Assembly (NCBI GenBank): GCA_002068375.1 | Contig: MVZL01000027.1 | Span: 1-10,745 of the forward strand | Direction: 5' to 3' | DNA from: Tenericutes bacterium ADurb.BinA155 | GTDB lineage: Bacteria; Bacillota_I; Bacilli_A; RFN20; CAG-826 | Length of the DNA stretch: 10,745 bases | In this document: positions 1-4,280 of the stretch, in pieces | How the letters are laid out: each line of letters starts with the position of its first letter | Numbering within the stretch: the first letter of the stretch is position 1 | Position numbers and translations under genes: made by a program | The notes under the pieces: generated by a model | The model's input: the letters and a program-made list of their open reading frames with translations, nothing else | The model's database searches: none | Told to the model about the DNA's origin: nothing

Positions 1-651
1 GCCTAAGGCTCCGCCGATCCGTTCAATGAAGACCGCTTTCTTCTTTTGGCAGATCGCGTATTCCCTCTCCTTTGGCGAGAGATTCGGGTAGAGTTTTCGT
101 AGAGTTTCAGCATCGATAAAGAAAATCTCAGGCGGGAGAAGGGGAGTGAGGACCGGATAGTCCTTTTGAAGGGCGGCTTCGGTTTCTTTTAAAGCCTGAT
201 AGATCAGCCGGACCGTTTCTTCGAGATAAGCGATCGTTCTTTCTTCGGGCAAAATGATCTTTTCCCAGTCCCATTGATCCACATAGATCGAATGGATCGC
301 GTCCTGGTCTTCATCCCGCCGGATCGCGTTCATATCGGTGTAGAGGCCTTCATGGACGTCGAAATGATAACGGCCTAAGGCGTAGCGTTTCCATTTGGCT
401 AAGCTTTGGACGACTTCGCCGGTTTGGCCTTTGGCGTCTTTGATATCGAAGGAGACCGGGCGTTCCACCCCATTGAGGTTATCGTTAAGGCCACTGCTCG
501 CATCGACGAATAAAGGAGCGCTCACGCGATGAAGATTAAGGGCTTTTGCCAAGGCCGCCTGAAAGGAATCTTTGATCGCCTTGATGGCGAATTGGGTTTG
601 CTTGATCGATAGAAGGCTTTGATAATTCGAAGGGTAGTTGATTTCCGCCAT
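1..651 (-). CDS. asnA: Aspartate--ammonia ligase (asparagine synthetase A), 3' end missing
   Basis: AsnA makes asparagine from aspartate, ammonia and ATP in the cytosol, using a class II aminoacyl-tRNA-synthetase-like fold. The frame starts at the ATG at 651-649 (MAEINYPSNY) and stays open for 217 codons to the window edge. The E. coli enzyme is about 330 residues, so roughly a third is outside the window. Recognisable family segments are LNDNLNGVERPVSF (55-68), SLAKWKRYALGRYHF (83-97), EGLYTDMNAIRRDED (101-115), SIYVDQWDWEK (121-131) and the start of the conserved glycine segment at 209-217 (IERIGGALG). An AAGG about 8 nt upstream of the ATG is a modest ribosome binding site, and a promoter lies directly upstream. 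It appears to be transcribed alone. I saw no T-box leader, although T-boxes control asnA in some Firmicutes. Identification is by remembered family sequence and is strong. Confidence 0.95.
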   Translation of the reverse strand, partial: MAEINYPSNYQSLLSIKQTQFAIKAIKDSFQAALAKALNLHRVSAPLFVDASSGLNDNLNGVERPVSFDIKDAKGQTGEVVQSLAKWKRYALGRYHFDVHEGLYTDMNAIRRDEDQDAIHSIYVDQWDWEKIILPEERTIAYLEETVRLIYQALKETEAALQKDYPVLTPLLPPEIFFIDAETLRKLYPNLSPKEREYAICQKKKAVFIERIGGALG

Positions 652-668
652 GATGATTGCCTTTTTGA

Positions 669-696
669 ATTATAAAGAGGGGAAGGAAATAGGCAA
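669..696 (-). promoter_or_regulatory. Sigma-70-type promoter of asnA
   Basis: On the minus strand a perfect -10 hexamer TATAAT (674-669) is preceded, after a 16-nt spacer, by TTGCCT (696-691), which matches 4 of 6 consensus -35 bases. Transcription should begin near 662, giving a leader of only about ten bases before the asnA ATG. That leaves no room for a riboswitch or attenuator. Confidence 0.65.
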
Positions 697-870
697 GAGG
701 AAGCAAAACCTAAAATCGGAAACAGAATGGATTCTAGGTTGAGATTATGACGGCAAAGCAGCCCTCAATCCCTCTGAAACCGATTGCTTTTCAAGCAAGG
801 TTAGGCTTGTAAAATACGTTTGTCTTTAAATTGTTTTGATCGTTTTGAAACATTGCTTTTATCTTTTGAT
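697..870. other. Intergenic stretch upstream of asnA without a gene
   Basis: I see no coding frame with family resemblance and no RNA gene here. The only structure is a short hairpin, TTGCTT-ttc-AAGCAA, at 784-798, without a following T-tract. The stretch separates the asnA promoter from the hairpin and repeat that start the accessory segment. Confidence 0.5.
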
Positions 871-901
871 AAGATTCGTCAGCATGTTGTTGACGAATCT
901 T
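871..901. other. Perfect 11-bp inverted repeat (hairpin)
   Basis: AAGATTCGTCA (871-881) and TGACGAATCTT (891-901) are exact reverse complements around a 9-nt loop. On the minus strand it lies just after the open frame in repeat copy 1, at the place where copy 2 has a clear terminator. The downstream sequence (TATCAAAAG) is a poor T-tract, so it is either a weak terminator or a protein binding site. Confidence 0.6.
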
Positions 902-919
902 TACAAATTCTAAGTTGAT

Positions 920-1029
920 CCGGCTGATCTTGGTTTCTCGAAGGCCTTTTGGACCTCATCGAGATTGATCGTTGCGACGAATCCTTGCTTAGGGACGCAA
1001 AGCGTTCGGAGATAACTCATTTGGCAGGG
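920..1029. repeat. 110-bp direct repeat, copy 1 (left)
   Basis: This segment matches 2927-3036 in the same orientation with 4 mismatches in 110 bp and no gaps. It ends at the GGCAGGG that, in copy 2, is the 3' end of the tRNA-Trp gene. Sequence identity stops abruptly at both ends. The two copies bracket about 1.9 kb that carries the AAA ATPase gene. Confidence 0.95.
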
Positions 1030-1051
1030 CATGTCGGTTTCTAGGCGAACA

Positions 1052-1077
1052 CCTTTTTCAGGAAAAAGGCGCCTTTT
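1052..1077. other. Two mutually exclusive hairpins next to repeat copy 1
   Basis: CCTTTTT (1052-1058) can pair with AAAAAGG (1063-1069) around a 4-nt loop. The same A/G run also forms part of the perfect 14-bp palindrome AAAAGGCGCCTTTT (1064-1077). The two pairings exclude each other. No function is evident; it may be part of the edge of the accessory segment. Confidence 0.4.
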
Positions 1078-1121
1078 ACGTTCCTGATTTGACGTTTTTG
1101 TGAAATGAGGAACGATAATTC

Positions 1122-1150
1122 ATCAAAAACGGCTTTTAGCCTTGCCGTTT
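1122..1150 (-). terminator. Possible rho-independent terminator downstream of the AAA ATPase gene
   Basis: On the minus strand AAACGGC (1150-1144) pairs with GCCGTTT (1133-1127) around a 10-nt loop and is followed by TTGATG, giving a T-run of five. It lies about 170 nt after the ATPase stop codon. The stem is short and the loop long, so confidence is moderate. Confidence 0.45.
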
Positions 1151-1316
1151 AAACCAGCCCTTCATCCTTTCGAAGTGTTCGGATGGGCGTCGAAAAAAGT
1201 CAAAAATGTGTTACAAATTCAAAAAATCACGAAATAAGTAACATGTTTTTATCCGATTAGAAACGGTCACTTGTTAGAAGAAATCTTCGCCTTAACCGTC
1301 CAGAGTCCCCCCTATT
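1151..1316. other. Gene-free stretch downstream of the AAA ATPase gene
   Basis: This is an A/T-rich spacer. The only structure noticed is TGTTAC and GTAACA (from about 1209 and 1237), a 6-bp inverted repeat 23 nt apart. No coding frame can be supported. Confidence 0.4.
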
Positions 1317-2639
1317 TCAGAAGCCCAAAAGGGAGATCGGGGCAACATAAATTCCATTCTCCCTTTTCAAAGCGTAAGGCGAATCGCCCGTGACGACCAA
1401 TTTGAAAGCCGGCTTTCTCATCGGAGAATTCGGATGTTTTCGATTATAGGAATCGACCAAAGCATCGAAACAATTCAGCGTCTTGAACGCTGAGGGAAGT
1501 TCGTTTTCTCCTTGTTTGACTTCGACGAGGCCATAATCGCCATTAGGAAAATGAAGGGTGAAATCAATTTCCAACCCATCCTTGTCGTGGTACTGTCCTA
1601 ATTTTGCTCCTAGGTAGTTGGCGTAAACGAAAAGATCGTGCCCAACGAAATTCTCAAAGAAATACCCCCGAGTATGCGGGTCTTTGTTGAGATCGTCTGC
1701 GCTGAGCCCCAAAGCGGCGATTGCCACGGAGACATCGCTGAACTCCCTCTTGGGGGCCATCCGGAGATTGTCGCGGCTTCGAATCGGAGGGCTCCAGGCC
1801 TCAACCTCTTCAATGGCGCTCAGTCGAAGCAAGCCATCGTAATATTCATAGAATGTCGGCTCGGACAACGCTTCGTTTTGTCTGACGTCTTCGATAATCG
1901 TCGCGTTGGCCGGGTATTGTGAAATCATTCGAGCAAAAGAACGCAGAATAGCCCGAGTGACCTGGGATCTCAGCTTTTTGCCAGTCGCTTCCTGAATGTC
2001 CGTTTCGCAAATGGAATTCAAAGCGGCCTTCCCGAAAGCGTTCTTGTCTTTGCTCGGCCTTTCGAGGGCGGCCGGAAAGCCTCCTTCGACCATCAGATCG
2101 GTGACTTGTTCAAACGAAAGCGAATTCTTTCCCCGGATGTCCTCCCCCCGGAGCATCGCCGACAAAGAGGCTTCCCCAGTCGAGAGGCCTTTCTCATAAA
2201 GACTCAGCGTCGTCATACTGAGGCGTTGAATGCGCATGGACCCGGTGTGATTGGTTTCTCCTGGCTTCGGGGAATAAGATCCCGTCAAGATGAAGAGCCC
2301 GGGTTTATTGACGATATCGGACTCGTCTTTCACCAAATCCCAAAGAAGAGGGTAGGTCTGCCACTCATCGAGCAAGCGGGGCTTTGCCCCCTCAAGAAAA
2401 AGCTGGGGCCGAACCAAATAGCCATCATAGGTTTCTTTCATCGCTTTGCGCGAAAGGAAAATCCAGCTTTTCGTGAGCGAGGCGGCAGTCGTGGTCTTGC
2501 CACACCATTTCGGTCCCCGCAAGAGCACAGCACTAAAAGATTCCAACTCATCCGCAATTTGTTTGTCGATGAGGCGGGGAATGTAATTTACGGTTACTTC
2601 GCGACCAGAGTCGATATAGCTGACAATCTTTTTTTCCAT
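1317..2639 (-). CDS. AAA ATPase with C-terminal DUF4143 nuclease-like domain
   Basis: This 440-residue protein has the two-part layout of the widespread AAA_14/DUF4143 family. The N-terminal ATPase has a Walker A GPKWCGKT (42-49), a Walker B-like PRLLDEW (87-93), a sensor strand LFILTGS (115-121) and a likely arginine finger region around MRIQRL (135-140). The C-terminal half carries a restriction-endonuclease-like core: Glu329 in FFENF, Asp359 in LEID and E373-x-K375 in LVEVK. Family members are accessory genes of unsettled function, often carried by mobile or host-associated genomes. The ATG is preceded by CAGGA at very close spacing and GGGGA at 10 nt, with a promoter and three direct repeats directly upstream. 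It is the only full gene between the two 110-bp repeats. The family assignment is firm; the biological role is unknown. Confidence 0.9.
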   Translation of the reverse strand: MEKKIVSYIDSGREVTVNYIPRLIDKQIADELESFSAVLLRGPKWCGKTTTAASLTKSWIFLSRKAMKETYDGYLVRPQLFLEGAKPRLLDEWQTYPLLWDLVKDESDIVNKPGLFILTGSYSPKPGETNHTGSMRIQRLSMTTLSLYEKGLSTGEASLSAMLRGEDIRGKNSLSFEQVTDLMVEGGFPAALERPSKDKNAFGKAALNSICETDIQEATGKKLRSQVTRAILRSFARMISQYPANATIIEDVRQNEALSEPTFYEYYDGLLRLSAIEEVEAWSPPIRSRDNLRMAPKREFSDVSVAIAALGLSADDLNKDPHTRGYFFENFVGHDLFVYANYLGAKLGQYHDKDGLEIDFTLHFPNGDYGLVEVKQGENELPSAFKTLNCFDALVDSYNRKHPNSPMRKPAFKLVVTGDSPYALKRENGIYVAPISLLGF

Positions 2640-2662
2640 TCCTGTTATCCCCGATTGAATTT

Positions 2663-2691
2663 ATTATAACAATTTAAGTGTTTGGGTTAAA
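2663..2691 (-). promoter_or_regulatory. Promoter of the AAA ATPase gene
   Basis: On the minus strand TATAAT (2668-2663) is a perfect -10 hexamer. A weak -35, TTTAAC (2691-2686), lies 17 nt upstream. The first 15-bp repeat covers most of the spacer and the -35 edge, so a protein binding the repeats would be expected to affect polymerase access. Confidence 0.55.
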
Positions 2692-2733
2692 TATTTTTAA
2701 GTGTTTGGGTTACTTTCATTTAAGTGTTTGGGT
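2673..2733. repeat. Three 15-bp direct repeats with a 23-bp period over the ATPase promoter
   Basis: TTTAAGTGTTTGGGT occurs perfectly at 2673-2687, 2696-2710 and 2719-2733, each start exactly 23 bp from the next. The 8-bp spacers differ in sequence. Exact spacing of about two helical turns, next to a -10/-35 pair, fits an operator or activator array. Confidence 0.9.
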
Positions 2734-2739
2734 AAACCT

Positions 2740-2900
2740 AGGATAAGCAAAGGGGACCAAACAGCTTTCTTTTTGCGATTAATTGTCACTTTTTCTGGCT
2801 TTTAGAGTTAATTAATTTCCACTTTTCATTATCGGAGGAGTGGAAAGCGGAAACGAACACGTTACAAAATGAGGATTAACGCGATGGATCCTAACGATGA
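2740..2900. other. Gene-free A/T-rich spacer inside the accessory segment
   Basis: No gene or RNA can be supported. A plus-strand frame from ATG 2869 codes for only about 21 residues, ends inside the terminator stem and has no ribosome binding site at usual spacing. I treat it as noise. Confidence 0.4.
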
Positions 2901-2932
2901 CCAAAAGAAAGCCGGCTCATTTCGAGCCGGCT
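2901..2932 (-). terminator. Rho-independent terminator after tRNA-Trp
   Basis: On the minus strand AGCCGGCTC (2932-2924) pairs perfectly with GAGCCGGCT (2918-2910) around a 5-nt loop, and is followed by TTTCTTTT. It should end the tRNA-Trp transcript, leaving a trailer of about 100 nt. Only half of the stem is shared with repeat copy 1. Confidence 0.88.
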
Positions 2933-3027
2933 GATCTTGGCTTCTCGAAGGCCTTTTGGAAGTCATCGAGATTGATCGTTACGACGAATCCTTGCTTAGG
3001 GACGCAAAGCGTTCGGAGATAACTCAT
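2917..3027 (-). CDS. Doubtful 36-codon small ORF between tRNA-Trp and its terminator
   Basis: An ATG two bases after the encoded tRNA CCA opens a 36-residue frame beginning MSYLRTLCVPKQGF and ending EKPRSAGSK. Its TGA falls in the terminator hairpin. The same frame is open in repeat copy 1 with V16A, D22E and F23V changes. The only possible leader is the tRNA itself, and no ribosome binding site is seen. It lies in the tRNA-Trp transcript, so it could simply be the processed trailer. No function is recognised. Confidence 0.15.
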   Translation of the reverse strand: MSYLRTLCVPKQGFVVTINLDDFQKAFEKPRSAGSK

Positions 3028-3036
3028 TTGGCAGGG
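2927..3036. repeat. 110-bp direct repeat, copy 2 (right), overlapping the tRNA-Trp 3' end
   Basis: This matches 920-1029 with 4 mismatches and no gaps. On the minus strand it starts with the last bases of the tRNA acceptor stem plus G73 and CCA (3036-3029), runs through the whole trailer, and ends in the upstream half of the terminator stem. Confidence 0.95.
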
Positions 3037-3102
3037 ATGGAAGGAATCGAACCCTCATCAAAGGTTTTGGAGACCTCTGTTCTACCACTGAACTACATCC
3101 CT
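3029..3102 (-). tRNA. tRNA-Trp (anticodon CCA), 3' CCA encoded
   Basis: The minus strand folds into a full cloverleaf. The acceptor stem AGGGATG/CATCCCT has seven pairs, and the D stem is GTTC/GAAC. The anticodon stem GAGGT/ACCTT closes the loop CTCCAAA, placing CCA at positions 34-36. The T stem GAGGG/CCTTC carries the TTCGATT loop. Discriminator G73 and CCA follow at 3032-3029. It has its own promoter immediately upstream and a terminator downstream, so it is probably transcribed alone. The gene looks intact and functional. Confidence 0.97.
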
Positions 3103-3112
3103 AGCGGGGTTG

Positions 3113-3142
3113 ATTATAGCCCCCTCGAGGTCACCAAAACAA
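3113..3142 (-). promoter_or_regulatory. Promoter of tRNA-Trp
   Basis: On the minus strand a perfect TATAAT (3118-3113) lies ten bases before the tRNA 5' end. A weak -35, TTGTTT (3142-3137), sits 18 nt further upstream. Transcription would begin a few bases before the mature tRNA, so the 5' leader is very short. Confidence 0.6.
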
Positions 3143-3168
3143 GAGAGAATACGCGAAAGGGCCTTTTC

Positions 3169-3750
3169 TTAGGCGTCGGTCGGCTCCACCGCTTTTCCTT
3201 CGGCCTTCTTTTCCTTCTCTTCAATCGAGGCTTTCGCTAAAAGGATCGTCGCCGAAACGACATCGGCCACGAAGACGAATTGGAGGATGATATGGGGCAA
3301 AGTTCCTCCGAGACTTTCCTTTTTAAGGATGAGGGAACGGATCAGGTAGGCGATATCGGGGCCGCTAGTGGCGAGCATCGAAAAATAGGTGAGGCCAATC
3401 ATGATGGCCACGACGAAGGGCCAGGCGAGGAAAAGCAAGGGATGAATCATGAGAAGCGCCACCAAGATGCACATCACGAAATTGACGAGGTAGAAAGGGA
3501 TCAGAATCAGTTTGATGATCCCGATGAAGTGATAGGGACAGGGCTTTTCTTTGAACCCGGAGATGATCGAAAGGACTAAGATCGCGATCTCTAAGGGGAC
3601 CGCGGCGAAAACAAAGCCCATCCACATCCAGCCCCCGATATTGTCGGGATCGGTCAGGGCGGGGTTAATCGTCGTCACTAAGGTCGAACCGAAGATCGAG
3701 GCGTAGGCGGCGTAGAGGTCGACCACGAGGATAATGAGTAAAGCTTTCAT
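3169..3750 (-). CDS. Small multi-pass membrane protein of unknown function
   Basis: I start this protein at ATG 3750 (MKALLIILVV), giving 193 residues. An upstream TTG in frame lies inside the terminator of the preceding gene and is unlikely to be used. About five hydrophobic segments are visible, near residues 3-25, 43-65, 76-101, 104-127 and 150-173, the third with IKLILIPFYLVNFV. The tail from 174 is charged and rich in Lys and Glu and is probably cytosolic. I cannot assign a family from memory. It stands between the trk/yqeY operon and tRNA-Trp and seems to be its own transcription unit, since a terminator precedes it. A -10-like hexamer 6 nt before the ATG and no Shine-Dalgarno sequence suggest a leaderless mRNA. 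Confidence 0.8.
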   Translation of the reverse strand: MKALLIILVVDLYAAYASIFGSTLVTTINPALTDPDNIGGWMWMGFVFAAVPLEIAILVLSIISGFKEKPCPYHFIGIIKLILIPFYLVNFVMCILVALLMIHPLLFLAWPFVVAIMIGLTYFSMLATSGPDIAYLIRSLILKKESLGGTLPHIILQFVFVADVVSATILLAKASIEEKEKKAEGKAVEPTDA

Positions 3751-3756
3751 AAGGGA

Positions 3757-3762
3757 AGTATA
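3757..3762 (-). promoter_or_regulatory. -10 element placed for a leaderless transcript (membrane protein gene)
   Basis: The minus strand reads TATACT, then six bases, then ATG. Transcription would start at or within a base or two of the A of the ATG. No good -35 is visible, because the expected position falls in the T-rich end of the upstream terminator. Confidence 0.5.
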
Positions 3763-3776
3763 CCCTAAAAGGGAAG

Positions 3777-3803
3777 AAAAAAGGCCCAACCCGTAGTTGA
3801 GCC
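3777..3803 (-). terminator. Rho-independent terminator of the trk-yqeY operon
   Basis: On the minus strand GGCTCAAC (3803-3796) pairs with GTTGGGCC (3790-3783), with one G-T pair and a 5-nt loop, followed by six T. It begins 18 bases after the yqeY stop codon. Confidence 0.88.
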
Positions 3804-3820
3804 CTTAATTTCGATCGCGA

Positions 3821-4237
3821 TTAAGCCCCGCGGGCGATCTTGCTCACGAGCCCCATATCGACCTGGCCGTCATAATTCGCTTTGAAGTATTTCATCACGA
3901 CCGGCATCGCTTTATCGGGGAGGGTCGCGATGATCTTGCGGATCTCGTCTTCGCTAAGCATCTTCGGAAGGAACGACTCGATCGCCGCTTTCTGGAGATC
4001 GATCGCCGCCGCTTGCTCAGCCCGGCCCGCCTTCACGTAGCCATCCTTTTCTTCATCGAGCTCTTTTGAAACCTTCTGGATGATATGGAGGACGTCCGCG
4101 TCTTCCACTTTCTTCCCGCTCCCATTGGTCGCGAGTTCCTGATAACGGGAGATCACGATCGAAAGGGAAGCCCGCTTGTTCGCGTCATGGGCCTTCATCG
4201 CTTCGATATTCGCTTTTTTGATGTCATCGATTAACAT
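3821..4237 (-). CDS. yqeY: GatB/YqeY domain-containing protein
   Basis: This is a 138-residue protein of the YqeY family, a free-standing homologue of the tail domain of GatB. It is thought to bind RNA or act near aminoacyl-tRNA metabolism, but its exact role is not settled. The opening MLIDDIKKANIEAMKAHD, the middle (DADVLHIIQKVSKELDEEKD) and the end (KYFKANYDGQVDMGLVSKI) match the family, and the length is typical (about 148). I start at the second ATG (4237-4235). The strong AAGGAGG at 4254-4248 is only one base from the first ATG (4246) and ten from the second, and the second also fits the usual family N-terminus. It follows trkH by about 43 nt and shares its terminator, so it is the last gene of the trk operon. 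There is no known functional link between the two. Confidence 0.9.
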   Translation of the reverse strand: MLIDDIKKANIEAMKAHDANKRASLSIVISRYQELATNGSGKKVEDADVLHIIQKVSKELDEEKDGYVKAGRAEQAAAIDLQKAAIESFLPKMLSEDEIRKIIATLPDKAMPVVMKYFKANYDGQVDMGLVSKIARGA

Positions 4238-4247
4238 ATTTTCCATT

Positions 4248-4254
4248 CCTCCTT
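4248..4254 (-). promoter_or_regulatory. Strong ribosome binding site that decides the yqeY start
   Basis: AAGGAGG on the minus strand is one of the few near-perfect Shine-Dalgarno sequences in the window. One base separates it from ATG 4246 and ten bases from ATG 4237. The spacing favours the downstream start. Confidence 0.75.
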
Positions 4255-4280
4255 GGGGAAAGACTTCCTAAATAAATAGT

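Larger units (their letters stand above)
910..1119 (-). pseudogene. Open frame covering repeat copy 1, unknown function, possible gene remnant
   Basis: The frame is open for 69 codons between a TGA at 1122-1120 and a TAG at 912-910. The first ATG (1032-1030) would give a 40-residue peptide starting MPCQMSYLRTL and ending EKPRSAGST. The part from MSYLRTL onward is nearly the same as the 36-residue frame in the second repeat copy, where a tRNA gene replaces the upstream codons. I do not recognise the product. There is no convincing ribosome binding site, and three of the four differences between the copies change an amino acid, so there is no sign of selection on a protein. It may be the 3' end of a lost gene, or a chance open frame in a repeat. 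Confidence 0.2.

Noticed and set aside
652..919. T-box or other riboswitch leader for asnA
   Set aside because: No AGGGTGG-type T-box core was found, and the -10 box lies only 17 nt before the ATG, leaving no leader to hold one.
1638..2669. Plus-strand frames opposite the AAA ATPase gene
   Set aside because: Their translations show no family motifs, and the minus-strand frame has intact Walker motifs and a nuclease core, so these are shadows.
1030..2926. Complete integrative element with recombinase
   Set aside because: No integrase, transposase or excisionase gene is present; only repeats and one accessory ATPase gene are seen.
2956..3240. Plus-strand 94-codon frame with GMEGIEPSSKVLETSVLPLNYIP
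   Set aside because: This peptide is the usual antisense translation of a tRNA gene. The frame covers tRNA-Trp on the other strand.
3751..3789. TTG start for the membrane protein 13 codons upstream
   Set aside because: It lies inside the terminator stem of the preceding operon, so a transcript starting downstream of that terminator would not include it.
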